From: Nocardioides oceani | GTDB taxonomy: Bacteria; Actinomycetota; Actinomycetes; Propionibacteriales; Nocardioidaceae | Assembly: GCF_030412965.1 (NCBI RefSeq) | Contig: NZ_JAUHJQ010000002.1 | Location: forward strand, 427,969-491,968 | DNA length: 64,000 nt | Reading direction: 5' to 3' | Part shown: piece after piece, positions 18,975 through 28,511 of the stretch | How positions within the stretch are numbered: the stretch's first letter is position 1 | Layout: each line of letters begins with the position of its first letter | The notes under the pieces: model-generated | The model's input: only the letters and a program-made list of their open reading frames with translations | Told to the model about the DNA's origin: nothing | Database searches by the model: none | Program-made: the position numbers and the translations under genes

Positions 18975-19134
18975 CGTGAACTCCTGATGATCGATTGCGT
19001 GTGAGCGGCCCGCCGAGCGGGCAACCGGACGAGGATATCCGACACCCGGCGCCACCGGGAAATCGCGACCCGAGGCAATACCCTGTCCCCTCATCATCCC
19101 CCTGGGGGCCGCCCAGACCGAGCCGAGGACGCCG

Positions 19135-20796
19135 ATGGAGGAAGTGCCGGGTCGCGGCGCGATCTCGCTGGCCGTGGTGCTGCGCTTCGTCGACATCGCG
19201 GTGGAGGCGCTGGCCGAGGCGCGCGAGGAGGTCGACGCGCTCAACGTCTACCCCGTGCCCGACGGCGACACGGGCACCAACATGTGGCTCACCGTCTCCG
19301 CCGCGCGCGACGCGGTCCGCGAGGCGACGGGCGGCGGGGACCCGACCGCGGACCTCGGCACCGCGCTGGGGGCCCTCGCCCGCGGGGCGCTGCTGGGGGC
19401 GCGCGGCAACTCCGGGGTGATCTTCAGCGAGATGCTCGGCGCGATCGCCCGCCGGCTCGCGGCGACGTCGTCCGGCGAGCGCAACGCCGTCGTCATGGCC
19501 GAGGCGCTGCGCCACGCCAGCGACGCGGCGTACGCCGCCGTGGGGGACCCGGTCGAGGGCACGATGCTCACCGTCGGGCGCGCCGCCGCGGAGGCGGCCA
19601 CCGAGCGCGCGGGCCGGCCCGACGCGCGGGCCCGTGACGTGTTCGCCGCCGCGGCCGAGGCCGCCCGCGCCGCCCTGGCACGTACGCCGGAGCAGCTGGC
19701 CGTGCTGCGCGACGCCGGCGTCGTGGACGCCGGCGGCCGCGGGCTGAGCGTCGTGCTCGACGCGGCCGAGACCGTGCTGACCGGGCGGCGGCCGGTGCCC
19801 GTCACGGCGCCCCTCGGCAGCCACGCGATCCCGCAGCCGGTGACGGTCCAGCACGACCTGTCCCCGGACGGACCGTCGTACGAGGTGATGTACCTCCTCG
19901 ACGCCGACGACGACCGGATCCCGCCGCTGCGCAAGGCGCTGGCCGACCTCGGCGACTCGCTCGTCGTCGTCGGCGGCGAGGGGCTGTGGAACGTCCACGT
20001 GCACGTCGACGACGTCGGTGCCGCCATCGAGGCCGGCATCGACGCGGGCCGGCCGCACCGGGTGCGGGTCACCCACTTCGCCGAGCAGGTCGCGGAGAAG
20101 CGCCGCCGCGCGCCGGTCCGCACGGGCCGCCGGGTCGTCGCGGTCGCCGCGGGGCCGGGCCTGGCCCGGCTGTTCGAGGAGGCCGGCGCGGTCGTCGTCC
20201 GGGGCGGCCCGGGGCGCCGGCCCAGCACCGGCGAGCTGCTGGAGGCGATCACGTCCTGCGGCGCCTCCGAGGTCGTCGTGCTGCCCAACGACCACGACTC
20301 GGTCCGCGTCGCGCAGGTCGCCGCGAGCACCGCGGAGAGCGACGCGCAGGGCGGCCTGCGGGTGGCGGTCATCCCCACCCCCGCGCAGGTCTCGGGCCTC
20401 GCGGCGCTGGCCGTCCACGAGCCCGGCCGCTCCTTCGACCAGGACGTCCTGGAGATGACCGCGACCGCCCGGCACGCCCGCCAGGGTGCGGTGACGGTCG
20501 CGGCCCGGCGCGCGATGACGATGGCCGGGCCGTGCGAGGTCGGCGACGTGCTCGGCGTCGTCGCCGGAGACTTCGTCGTGGTCGGCGACGACCAGCTCGA
20601 CGTGGCCACACAGGTGCTGGAACGGCTCCTGGGCGGTGGCGGCGAGATGGTGACGATCGTCGCCGGGGCCGAGGACCCCGAGGGCGCGCTGGCCACCCGC
20701 TGCGCCGGCTGGGTGGAGGAGCGCTACCCGGCTGTCGACGTCCTCGTGTACGACGGTGGCCAGGAGCGCTACCCGCTGCTGGTCGCGGTGGAGTGA
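19135..20796 (+). CDS. DAK2/DhaL domain protein (YloV/FakA family)
   Basis: 553 residues. The N-terminal DhaL domain shows DALNVYPVPDGDTGTNMWLT, the Mg-ATP binding loop, and GARGNSGVIFSEML. The C-terminal half (about 300-553) is the FakA/YloV region. In firmicutes FakA phosphorylates fatty acids bound to FakB (DegV proteins); no degV-like partner is seen in this window, so a fatty acid kinase role is inferred from family only. The gene commonly precedes recG in actinobacteria, as here (28 bases apart). Confidence 0.9.
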   Translation: MEEVPGRGAISLAVVLRFVDIAVEALAEAREEVDALNVYPVPDGDTGTNMWLTVSAARDAVREATGGGDPTADLGTALGALARGALLGARGNSGVIFSEMLGAIARRLAATSSGERNAVVMAEALRHASDAAYAAVGDPVEGTMLTVGRAAAEAATERAGRPDARARDVFAAAAEAARAALARTPEQLAVLRDAGVVDAGGRGLSVVLDAAETVLTGRRPVPVTAPLGSHAIPQPVTVQHDLSPDGPSYEVMYLLDADDDRIPPLRKALADLGDSLVVVGGEGLWNVHVHVDDVGAAIEAGIDAGRPHRVRVTHFAEQVAEKRRRAPVRTGRRVVAVAAGPGLARLFEEAGAVVVRGGPGRRPSTGELLEAITSCGASEVVVLPNDHDSVRVAQVAASTAESDAQGGLRVAVIPTPAQVSGLAALAVHEPGRSFDQDVLEMTATARHARQGAVTVAARRAMTMAGPCEVGDVLGVVAGDFVVVGDDQLDVATQVLERLLGGGGEMVTIVAGAEDPEGALATRCAGWVEERYPAVDVLVYDGGQERYPLLVAVE

Positions 20797-20824
20797 GCGC
20801 ACGGGTGAGGGGAGAAGCCACCGC

Positions 20825-23095
20825 GTGATCACCGTCGACAGCCCGGTCGCCGCCGTGCTCGGCGACCAGAAGACCAAGCGCGCCAAGATCGAGGACAAGC
20901 TCGGCATCCGCACCGTCGGGGACCTGCTGCACCACTTCCCGCGGCGGTACGTCGAGACCAAGGAGCTCACCAAGGTCGACGACCTGGAGCCCGGCGAGGT
21001 CGTGACCGTCGTCGGCCAGGTCGTGTCCTCCGACGTGCGCACCTACACCGACCGCCGCACCGGCCGCACGGCGTACCGCCTCGACGTGGTGCTGACCACC
21101 GACGGCCCGCGCCTGCGGATGTCGTTCTTCGCCAAGGGCCGCCACGTCGCGGACTACAACGCGCGTCGGCTCGCCGTCGGTCGCCGCGGGCTGTTCGTCG
21201 GTGGCGTCAACGCCTTCCGGGGGGAGTGGCAGCTGACCAACCCCAAGATGGTGCTCTTCGGCCCCGGCCCCGAGGGCGGCCCCGGCCCCGGGGGCCCCGG
21301 CGGTGCCGAGGACCCGGAGGCCGAGCTCGACGCGCTCGGGGCGCTCTACCCGATCTACCCGCTCACCAGCGGCGTGGAGTCCTGGGACCTCCAGCGCGCG
21401 ATCACCTTCGCCCGCAGCGTCGTCGACGAGGTGCCGGAGGTGCTGCCGGCCGAGGTGCGCGAGGAGCACGGGCTGCTCCCCGCGCGCCGCGCGCTGGACT
21501 GGGTGCACGCACCCGACGACCGGACCCAGGTGGGGGCGGCGCTCAAGCGCTACCGGTTCGAGGAGGCGCTGGTCACCCAGCTGGTGCTCGCCCGCCGCCG
21601 GCGGGCGCTGCGCGCCGTGGGCGCCCAGGCACGCGCCGGGGGCGACGGCGCGCTGCTGGCCGCCTTCGACGCGCGGCTGCCCTTCGAGCTCACCGCGGGC
21701 CAGCGGTCGGTCGGGGAGGAGATCGAGCGCGACCTCGCCGAGCCGCACCCGATGAACCGGCTCCTGCAGGGCGAGGTCGGGTCGGGCAAGACGCTGGTCG
21801 CGCTGCGCGCGATGCTGCGGGTGGTCGACTCCGGCGGCCAGGCCGCACTGCTGGCCCCCACCGAGGTGCTCGCCCAGCAGCACCACCGCTCGATCACCGC
21901 CATGCTCGGCGACCTCGCCGCCGGCGGCATGCTCGGCGGCGCCCCCGAGGCGACGGCCGTGGAGCTGCTGACCGGCTCGATGACCAAGACCCAGCGCACC
22001 GCCCCGCTGCTGCGGATCGCCTCCGGCGAGGCCGGCATCGTCATCGGCACCCACGCGCTCCTGGAGGAGAAGGTCGGCTTCGCCGACCTCGGCCTGGTCG
22101 TCGTCGACGAGCAGCACCGCTTCGGCGTCGAGCAGCGCGCCGCGCTCACCGACAAGGCCGGCACGCCGCCGCACGTGCTGGTGATGACCGCGACGCCCAT
22201 CCCGCGCACCGTCGCGATGACCGTCTTCGGCGACCTGGAGACCTCGACGCTCTCGGAGCTGCCGGCGGGCCGGGCGCCGATCCAGACCACGGTGGTGCCG
22301 GTCGCCGAGCACCCGGGCTGGATCTCGCGCGTGTGGGAGCGCGTGCGCGAGGAGGTCGCCGCCGGGCACCAGGCGTACGTCGTGTGCCCCCGCATCGCGG
22401 GTGACGAGCTCGAGCAGGGCGGCGAGGACGCACCCCCGGACGACCCGGAGGGCACGGGGGAGAAGAGGGCTGCCCGGAGCGGGCCGCCGCTGGCGGCCGT
22501 CGAGGAGGTCGTGGCGGAGCTGGCCGACGGCCCGCTCGCCGGCCTCCGCGTCAGCGCCCTGCACGGCCGGATGCCCGCGGAGGACAAGGAGCGCACCATG
22601 CGCGCCTTCGCCGCGGGGGACGTCGACGTCCTCGTCTCGACGACCGTCATCGAGGTCGGCGTCGACGTCGCGAACGCGACCGCGATGGTGCTCCTCGACG
22701 CGGACCGCTTCGGGGTCTCCCAGCTGCACCAGCTCCGCGGCCGCGTGGGCCGCGGCGGCCTGCCGGGCCTGTGCCTGCTCGTCTCGCGCGCCGAGGCGGG
22801 CACGCCCGCGCGCCAGCGGCTCGACGCGGTCGCCTCGACCACCGACGGGTTCGAGCTGAGCCGGGTGGACCTGGAGCAGCGGCGCGAGGGCGACGTGCTG
22901 GGCGCCAGCCAGTCCGGCTTCCGCTCGAGCCTGCAGAACCTGCGCGTGCTGCGCGACGAGAAGACCATCGTCGCCGCCCGACGGACCGCCGAGGCGCTGC
23001 TGGACCGCGACCCCGACCTCGCCACGGCGCCCGCGCTGGCCGCCGCGGTGCAGGAGATGGAGCTGTCCGCCGGCGGGTACATCGAGAAGTCGTGA
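20825..23095 (+). CDS. recG: ATP-dependent DNA helicase RecG
   Basis: 756 residues; a branch-migration helicase that rescues stalled forks. The N-terminal OB/wedge domain (about 1-190) precedes the helicase core: GEVGSGKTLVA (Walker A), VVVDEQHRFGV (motif II), MTATPIPRT (motif III), SALHGRMPAEDKERTM and QLHQLRGRVGRGGLPGLC (motif VI). An acidic, low-complexity insert of about 25 residues (DAPPDDPEGTGEK) interrupts the second RecA domain and is probably a surface loop. It starts at GTG 20825 and is followed by rsmD seven bases later. Confidence 0.96.
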   Translation: MITVDSPVAAVLGDQKTKRAKIEDKLGIRTVGDLLHHFPRRYVETKELTKVDDLEPGEVVTVVGQVVSSDVRTYTDRRTGRTAYRLDVVLTTDGPRLRMSFFAKGRHVADYNARRLAVGRRGLFVGGVNAFRGEWQLTNPKMVLFGPGPEGGPGPGGPGGAEDPEAELDALGALYPIYPLTSGVESWDLQRAITFARSVVDEVPEVLPAEVREEHGLLPARRALDWVHAPDDRTQVGAALKRYRFEEALVTQLVLARRRRALRAVGAQARAGGDGALLAAFDARLPFELTAGQRSVGEEIERDLAEPHPMNRLLQGEVGSGKTLVALRAMLRVVDSGGQAALLAPTEVLAQQHHRSITAMLGDLAAGGMLGGAPEATAVELLTGSMTKTQRTAPLLRIASGEAGIVIGTHALLEEKVGFADLGLVVVDEQHRFGVEQRAALTDKAGTPPHVLVMTATPIPRTVAMTVFGDLETSTLSELPAGRAPIQTTVVPVAEHPGWISRVWERVREEVAAGHQAYVVCPRIAGDELEQGGEDAPPDDPEGTGEKRAARSGPPLAAVEEVVAELADGPLAGLRVSALHGRMPAEDKERTMRAFAAGDVDVLVSTTVIEVGVDVANATAMVLLDADRFGVSQLHQLRGRVGRGGLPGLCLLVSRAEAGTPARQRLDAVASTTDGFELSRVDLEQRREGDVLGASQSGFRSSLQNLRVLRDEKTIVAARRTAEALLDRDPDLATAPALAAAVQEMELSAGGYIEKS

Positions 23096-23102
23096 GGACC
23101 CC

Positions 23103-23693
23103 GTGACCAGGATCATCGGCGGCGCGGCCGGCGGCCGGCGGATCGCCACCCCGCGTGGTGCGGCCACCCGCCCCACCAGCGACCGGGTCCGCGAGGCCCT
23201 GTTCTCCGCCGTCGAGTCGTGGTGCGGGTCGCTGCAGGGCCTGCGCTTCCTCGACCTGTACGCCGGGTCCGGCGCGGTCGGGCTCGAGGCGTGGTCCCGC
23301 GGGGCCGGCGTGGTGACGCTGGTCGAGCAGGACCGGCGGACGGCGGCGCTCGTGCGGGACAACGCCCGCTCGCTCGGCTTCGCCCGCGCCGACGTGGTGA
23401 CCGGCGCGGTCGGGTCGACGCTGCACCGGCACCCGGCCGCGCCGTACGACGTCGTCTTCAGCGACCCGCCATACCCCCTCGACGAGCAGGCACTCGCCCG
23501 CGACCTCGCCGCGCTGGTCGACCACGGGTGGTTGGTGCCCGACGCGCTGGTCGTCGTGGAGCGTTCCGCGCGCAGCCCCGAGCCCAGCTGGCCGGACGGG
23601 ATCGAGCCGGTCCGGGAGCGTCGCTACGGCGAGACCGTGCTCTGGTACGGTCGCGCCGCCCACGCCACGGACGAGCAGTCCACCGAGGACTAG
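23103..23693 (+). CDS. rsmD: 16S rRNA (guanine(966)-N2)-methyltransferase
   Basis: 196 residues. The start RIIGGAAGGRRIATP and PTSDRVREALFSAVE are family signatures. LDLYAGSGAVGLEAWSRGA is the SAM-binding loop and FSDPPYPLD the catalytic DPPY motif. It methylates G966 of 16S rRNA in the assembling 30S subunit. It sits in the conserved recG-rsmD-coaD order, with GTG 23103 seven bases after recG. Confidence 0.95.
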   Translation: MTRIIGGAAGGRRIATPRGAATRPTSDRVREALFSAVESWCGSLQGLRFLDLYAGSGAVGLEAWSRGAGVVTLVEQDRRTAALVRDNARSLGFARADVVTGAVGSTLHRHPAAPYDVVFSDPPYPLDEQALARDLAALVDHGWLVPDALVVVERSARSPEPSWPDGIEPVRERRYGETVLWYGRAAHATDEQSTED

Positions 23694-23706
23694 AGCGGAG
23701 CCCCAC

Positions 23707-24213
23707 GTGCGCCGAGCCGTCTGCCCGGGGTCCTTCGACCCCGTCACCCGCGGCCACCTCGACGTCGTCCGCCGGGCCGCCGGGCTCTTCGACGAGGTCG
23801 TCGTCGCCGTCGGGACCAACCCCTCCAAGAACCGGCTCTTCGAGCCCGACGAGCGCCTCGCGATGCTGGAGCGGGCCTGCGCGGAGTGGGACAACGTCCG
23901 CGTCGACGGCTTCCGCGGGCTGCTCACGACCTACTGCCAGGACAACGACGTCGTCGCGATCGTCAAGGGCCTGCGCGGGGCGGGGGACTTCGAGTACGAG
24001 CTGCCGATGGCCCACATGAACAGCTCCCTGACCGGCGTCGACACCGTCTTCCTGCCGACCGACCCGCAGTGGTCCTTCCTGTCCAGCAGCCTGGTCAAGG
24101 AGGTCGCCGGCCTCGGTGGCGACGTGTCCGCCTTCGTGCCGGACTTCGTGCTGGAGCGGCTGACCGAGCGGCTCGCCGAGCGGCAGGCGGAGCGACGTAC
24201 GCGCGGCGCCTGA
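23707..24213 (+). CDS. coaD: Pantetheine-phosphate adenylyltransferase
   Basis: 168 residues; makes dephospho-CoA from 4'-phosphopantetheine and ATP. The nucleotidyltransferase motifs are CPGSFDPVTRGHLDVV (TxGH, here TRGH) and WSFLSSSLVKEVAGLGGDV (SSxxR/K type loop). GTG 23707 follows GGAGCCC; the gene lies 13 bases after rsmD. Length is normal. Confidence 0.96.
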   Translation: MRRAVCPGSFDPVTRGHLDVVRRAAGLFDEVVVAVGTNPSKNRLFEPDERLAMLERACAEWDNVRVDGFRGLLTTYCQDNDVVAIVKGLRGAGDFEYELPMAHMNSSLTGVDTVFLPTDPQWSFLSSSLVKEVAGLGGDVSAFVPDFVLERLTERLAERQAERRTRGA

Positions 24214-24221
24214 CCTGCGTT

Positions 24222-24251
24222 TTGTCCGATCGTCCGCCCGGCGGTTAGGCT
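24222..24251 (+). promoter_or_regulatory. Probable promoter of the DUF177-rpmF-rnc-mutM unit
   Basis: TTGTCC (24222-24227) and TAGGCT (24246-24251) with 18-base spacing, 16 bases before the DUF177 start. Confidence 0.5.
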
Positions 24252-24267
24252 TCTCGCTGATCTGTAC

Positions 24268-24858
24268 GTGCCCGGACCCGGAAGTGATCATCTGAACAGC
24301 CTGGACCCGAGAGCGCCGCTCGTGCTCGACACCCGCGAGCTCGGCCGCCGCCCGGGGTCCCAGCGACAGGTGACGCGGACGGTGCCGGCACCGCCAGATC
24401 TGGGCATCGAAGTCCTCAAGGTCCCCGAGGGGTCGCCGGTCGAGCTCGACCTGCGCCTCGAGGCGGTCATGGAGGGAGTGCTGGTGACGGGCACGGCGCG
24501 AGCCGGGCTCGAGGGCGAGTGCGCACGGTGCCTGGAACCGATCGAGGACGACTCCGAGGTCACGTTCCAGGAGCTGTTCGTCTACGACGACCCGGCCCAC
24601 CAGGGCGACCCCGACGAGGACGACGAGGTCAGCAAGCTCGAGGACGACCTGCTCGACCTCGAGCCGCTGCTGCGGGACGCGGTGGTGCTCGCACTGCCGT
24701 TCCAGCCCTTGTGCGAGGACGACTGTCCCGGCCTGTGCACCGAGTGCGGTGCACGCCTGGCCGACGACCCGGACCACTCGCACGAGGCGCCGGTCGACCC
24801 GCGGTGGGCGGGCCTCGCGGCCCTGAAGCAGGACCCCAGCAGCAACTCGCAGGACTGA
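24268..24858 (+). CDS. DUF177/YceD family protein
   Basis: 196 residues. The two cysteine pairs GECARCLEPI and DDCPGLCTECGARL and the acidic centre DPDEDDEVSKLEDDLLDLEP are typical of YceD/DUF177 proteins, almost always encoded just upstream of rpmF. In plants and E. coli the family affects 23S rRNA processing or accumulation; the molecular role in actinobacteria is not established. The GTG start at 24268 is chosen by distance from the promoter. Confidence 0.9.
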   Translation: MPGPGSDHLNSLDPRAPLVLDTRELGRRPGSQRQVTRTVPAPPDLGIEVLKVPEGSPVELDLRLEAVMEGVLVTGTARAGLEGECARCLEPIEDDSEVTFQELFVYDDPAHQGDPDEDDEVSKLEDDLLDLEPLLRDAVVLALPFQPLCEDDCPGLCTECGARLADDPDHSHEAPVDPRWAGLAALKQDPSSNSQD

Positions 24859-24920
24859 TCCGGTCCCGCAAGCACAGCCAGGTACGGCCGGCACCACCGG
24901 TCCAGAACGAGGAGAGAACA

Positions 24921-25106
24921 GTGGCAGTCCCGAAGCGGAAGATGTCGCGCAGCAACACGCGTCACCGTCGGTCGGCCTGGAAGGCCGTCGCGCCCACCCT
25001 GGTGACCTGCGCGAACCCCGCCTGCGGTGCCAAGCACCTCCCGCACCGCGCGTGCGGCGAGTGCGGGCAGTACGGCGCTCGCGCCGACCGTCGTCAGGTC
25101 ATCTGA
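24921..25106 (+). CDS. rpmF: 50S ribosomal protein L32
   Basis: 61 residues; [21 protein letters not shown] is the L32 signature, followed by a zinc ribbon [20 protein letters not shown] (CxxC...CxxC). GTG 24921 follows GAGGAGAG. It lies between DUF177 and rnc, a widespread arrangement. Confidence 0.97.
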   Translation: MAVPKRKMSRSNTRHRRSAWKAVAPTLVTCANPACGAKHLPHRACGECGQYGARADRRQVI

Positions 25107-25116
25107 GACCGGTCCA

Positions 25117-25887
25117 CTGACCAACTACGCAGAGCTGCGCACGGCGCTCGGGGATCCGGAGCTGGACCCCGAGCTGCTGGAGCGCGCGCTCACGCACCGT
25201 TCGTACGCGTACGAGAACGGCGGCCTTCCGACCAACGAGCGCCTGGAGTTCCTGGGCGACTCGGTGCTCGGCGTCGTCGTGACCGAGACGCTCTACACGA
25301 CCCACCCCGACCTCTCCGAGGGTCGGCTGGCCAAGCTCCGCGCAGCGGTCGTCAACGCCCGCGCGCTGGCCGAGGTGGGTCGAGCCATCGGGCTCGGCGA
25401 CCACGTGAAGCTGGGTCGCGGCGAGGAGTCGACGGGGGGTCGGGGCAAGGCCTCGATCCTCTCCGACACCGTCGAGGCGGTCATCGGGGCCGTCCACCTC
25501 TCCGGTGGCGGCTTCGAGACCTCCGCCAAGGTCGTCCACCTCCTCTTCGACCCGCTCATCGAGGCCGCCTCGGCCATGGGTGCGGGCCTGGACTGGAAGA
25601 CCTCGCTGCAGGAGCTCGCCGCCGAGCACGGCCTCGGCGTCCCCGAGTACGTCATCGAGGACGAGGGTCCCGACCACCAGAAGACCTTCACCGCGCAGGT
25701 GCGGGTCGGTGACCGCCTCTACGGCAACGGCGTCGGACGCTCCAAGAAGGAGGCCGAGCAGGCCGCCGCGGAGACGGCGTACGGCGAGATCGCGACCGCG
25801 CTCGGGGTCGCCGACCCCGCGGCCGACGCCGCCACCACCAGCGCCACCACCGGCGCCACCACCGGCAGCGCTCCGCAGCCCGGCTGA
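25117..25887 (+). CDS. rnc: Ribonuclease III
   Basis: A dsRNA endonuclease for rRNA and mRNA processing, about 256 residues. The catalytic domain carries [16 protein letters not shown] and [12 protein letters not shown] (Glu/Asp metal sites); the C-terminal dsRBD covers about 160-230 ([32 protein letters not shown]) with a Thr/Ala-rich tail. No ATG, GTG or TTG lies in frame between the family's usual N terminus and a GTG at 25027, deep inside rpmF. The best fit is CTG 25117, 10 bases after the rpmF stop; GTG 25027 would add 30 unlikely residues. Identity is certain, the start is not. Confidence 0.93.
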   Translation: MTNYAELRTALGDPELDPELLERALTHRSYAYENGGLPTNERLEFLGDSVLGVVVTETLYTTHPDLSEGRLAKLRAAVVNARALAEVGRAIGLGDHVKLGRGEESTGGRGKASILSDTVEAVIGAVHLSGGGFETSAKVVHLLFDPLIEAASAMGAGLDWKTSLQELAAEHGLGVPEYVIEDEGPDHQKTFTAQVRVGDRLYGNGVGRSKKEAEQAAAETAYGEIATALGVADPAADAATTSATTGATTGSAPQPG

Positions 25888-25890
25888 CCC

Positions 25891-26790
25891 GTGCCCGAGC
25901 TGCCCGAGGTCGAGGTGGTCCGCGCCGGCCTCGAGCGCCACGTGCTCGGCGCGACCATCACCCGCGTCGACGTCCTCCACCCGCGTCCGGTCCGCCGTGA
26001 CCCCCGCGGGCCGGAGGGCTTCGCGCAGGCGCTGGCCGGCCGCCGCATCGTCGCGGCCCGCCGGCGCGGCAAGTACCTCTGGCTGCCGCTCGACGACGGC
26101 GACGCGCTCATGGCCCACCTCGGCATGAGCGGTCAGCTGCTCGTGCAGCCGCCCGACGCCCCGGCCGAGCGACACCTGCGGGTGCGGCTGGGTCTCGAGG
26201 GGGCCGACGAGGGGCGCGAGCTGCGCTTCGTCGACCAGCGGATGTTCGGCGGCCTGTCGATCTCCGAGGGCGGTGCCGAGCTGCCGCCGGAGATCGCGCA
26301 CATCGCCCCGGACCCGCTCGAGGCCGCGTTCGACGCCGCCGACGTCGTACGTCGCGTGCGCCGGCGCACCTCGGGGGTCAAGCGGCTGCTGCTGGACCAG
26401 AACCTCGTCTCGGGCGTCGGCAACATCTACGCCGACGAGGCGCTGTGGCGCGCCAGGATCCACGGCGAGCGGCCGGGGGAGCGGCTGACGGTCACGCAGG
26501 TGCGCGAGCTGATCGGCCACGTGCACGCGGTGATGACCGACGCGCTGGCGCAGGGCGGCACGTCGTTCGACGCGCTCTACGTCAACGTCAACGGCGAGTC
26601 CGGCTACTTCGACCGCTCGCTGCACGCCTACGGCCGCGAGGGCGAGCCCTGCGACCGGTGCGGCACGTCGATCCGACGGGTGCCGTTCATGAACCGTTCG
26701 TCGTACTTCTGCCCCACCTGCCAGCCGGCCCCGCGACGTCGCCGCGCCGTGCCCGCCGGCGGCTCGCCCGTGGTGCCCGTCCCGGATTGA
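25891..26790 (+). CDS. mutM: Formamidopyrimidine-DNA glycosylase
   Basis: 299 residues; removes 8-oxoguanine and FapyG with AP-lyase activity. The N-terminal PELPEVE with the catalytic Pro/Glu, the [11 protein letters not shown] strand (Lys), the [12 protein letters not shown] helix-two-turn-helix and the C-terminal zinc finger CDRCGT...SSYFCPTCQ are all intact. It lies three bases after rnc, in the usual actinobacterial rnc-mutM pairing. Confidence 0.96.
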   Translation: MPELPEVEVVRAGLERHVLGATITRVDVLHPRPVRRDPRGPEGFAQALAGRRIVAARRRGKYLWLPLDDGDALMAHLGMSGQLLVQPPDAPAERHLRVRLGLEGADEGRELRFVDQRMFGGLSISEGGAELPPEIAHIAPDPLEAAFDAADVVRRVRRRTSGVKRLLLDQNLVSGVGNIYADEALWRARIHGERPGERLTVTQVRELIGHVHAVMTDALAQGGTSFDALYVNVNGESGYFDRSLHAYGREGEPCDRCGTSIRRVPFMNRSSYFCPTCQPAPRRRRAVPAGGSPVVPVPD

Positions 26791-26927
26791 CGCACCCGCC
26801 GGGCGGGTGCGACTCTTGAAGACGGCCCGCCCGCGTGCGGCCCCGCTCCCGTCGGCCCTCCCGGCCGCCCCGGTCCCGCTCGAGGGACCACCACCTGCAC
26901 GTCCACCTCGAACCGAAGGAACACCCC

Positions 26928-27131
26928 ATGGCCAAGGCGCTGATCGGCTACCTGGACAGCGACCTGCGTGACCCCCGCCTCGCGGCGGACAACGCCCGCC
27001 TCCGCGCCCGCGTCCGCGAGCTCGAGGCCCTCGTGCTGCGTCTCAGCGAGGAGAACGACCGGCTGGTGGCCGCCCAGGCCGCCGACATCCTCGACCGCGA
27101 GTCGGGGCTGCAGGAGATGCAGCCGGCCTGA
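26928..27131 (+). CDS. Small coiled-coil protein of unknown function
   Basis: 67 residues. After MAKALIGYLDSDLRDPRLA comes a heptad-rich helix (about 20-55: LRARVRELEALVLRLSEEND), predicted to form a coiled coil. ATG 26928 follows GAAGGAAC. I do not recognise a named family. The position after mutM and before a transporter gives no functional hint. Confidence 0.72.
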   Translation: MAKALIGYLDSDLRDPRLAADNARLRARVRELEALVLRLSEENDRLVAAQAADILDRESGLQEMQPA

Positions 27132-27174
27132 CCGGCTCTCCACCACGCACCCGCACGGACCCCCGGGCCCGACC

Positions 27175-28431
27175 CTGATCGAGACCCTCCTCCCCGCACG
27201 CCTGGGGACGTCCTTCCGGTGGCTGCTCGCCTCCACCTGGGTCACCAACATCGGTGACGGCATCGCCCTGGCGGTCGGTCCGCTGCTGGTCGCCTCGCTG
27301 ACCGACCAGCCCGCGCTCATCGCGCTGGCCGCCACCGTGCAGTGGCTCCCGCCGCTGCTCTTCGGCCTCCTCGCCGGTGTCGCGTCCGACCGGCTCGACC
27401 GCCGCGGCGTGATGATCGTCGTCAACGCCGTGCGGGTGGTGGTCGTCGCGCTGCTCGGCGCCGCCGTGCTCACGGGGCACGCGACGATCGCGGGCGTCCT
27501 GCTGGCGCTGTTCGTGCTGGGCACCGCCGAGGTCTTCGTCGACAACACCGCCTCGACGCTGCTGCCGATGCTCGTCCACCGCGACGACCTGGCCGTGGCC
27601 AACAGTCGGCTCTACACCGGCATCATCACCTTCAACCAGCTCGCCGGCCCGCCGATCGGCGCCGCGATCTTCGTCGCCGGCACGGCGTACCCCTTCCTGG
27701 TCCAAGCCGTCGCCGTCGCGCTCGGCGTCGTGCTGGTCAGCCGGCTGCGGCTGCCGCCGCACGGCCGCGACCCCGAGACCGTCGGCCGGGTGGTCCACGA
27801 CATCGCCGAGGGGTTCCGCTTCGTCCGGCACCACGCCGCGGTCCGCACCCTGGTGCTGACCATCCTCATCTTCAACCTCACCTTCGGCGCGGCCTGGTCG
27901 GTGCTGGTCCTCTACGCCACCGAGCGGCTGGACATGGGCGCGGTCGGCTTCGGGCTGCTGACAACGACCTCGGCGGTCGGCGGGCTGCTGGCGACGCTGG
28001 GGTACGGCGCCCTCACCCGGCGGGTCGGCCTCGGCGACCTGATGCGGGTCGGGCTGGTCGTGGAGACGCTCGTCCACCTCGTGCTGGCGCTGACGACCTC
28101 GCCGGCGGTCGCCCTGGTGACGTTCTTCGTCTTCGGCGCGCACGCCTTCATCTGGGGCACGACCTCGGTGACGGTCCGGCAGCGGGCGGTCCCGTCGCAC
28201 CTGCAGGGCCGGGTCGGCGGGGTCAACCTGGTCGCCTGCTTCGGCGGCTTGGTGATCGGCTCCGGGCTCGGCGGCGTGCTCGCCCAGCACTGGGGCGTCA
28301 CCGCTCCGTTCTGGTTCGCCTTCGCCGGCTCGGCGGTCTTCGTCGTCGCCATCTGGGGCCAGCTGCACCACATCGCCCACGCGGACGCCACGCCGGTCGC
28401 CGACGAGCCGGGCCCGCGGGCGGTAGTCTGA
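27175..28431 (+). CDS. MFS transporter (12-TM drug/metabolite exporter type)
   Basis: About 418 residues and around 12 hydrophobic segments. SDRLDRRGVMIVVNAVRV is the MFS loop 2-3 motif (GxxaDRxGRR type) and LVHRDDLAVANSRLYTGI matches the DHA3/enterobactin exporter-like subgroup (MFS_3). The N-terminal start is unclear: the family N terminus ARLGTSFRWLLASTW follows a CTG at 27175, whereas the only standard upstream codon is GTG 26968, inside the small coiled-coil gene. The substrate is unknown. Confidence 0.85.
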   Translation: MIETLLPARLGTSFRWLLASTWVTNIGDGIALAVGPLLVASLTDQPALIALAATVQWLPPLLFGLLAGVASDRLDRRGVMIVVNAVRVVVVALLGAAVLTGHATIAGVLLALFVLGTAEVFVDNTASTLLPMLVHRDDLAVANSRLYTGIITFNQLAGPPIGAAIFVAGTAYPFLVQAVAVALGVVLVSRLRLPPHGRDPETVGRVVHDIAEGFRFVRHHAAVRTLVLTILIFNLTFGAAWSVLVLYATERLDMGAVGFGLLTTTSAVGGLLATLGYGALTRRVGLGDLMRVGLVVETLVHLVLALTTSPAVALVTFFVFGAHAFIWGTTSVTVRQRAVPSHLQGRVGGVNLVACFGGLVIGSGLGGVLAQHWGVTAPFWFAFAGSAVFVVAIWGQLHHIAHADATPVADEPGPRAVV

Positions 28432-28511
28432 CGGCGCTGAGCTTCCCCCGGCGCAGCCCGACCGCCGCCCCGACATCAGCGCCGACGACCGACCGGTGTA
28501 GGGAGCCCCCG

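Noticed and set aside
20369..23362. 997-codon minus-strand frame opposite recG
   Set aside because: Low-complexity Arg/Ala/Gly/Val composition, no domain, fully antisense to RecG and its neighbours.
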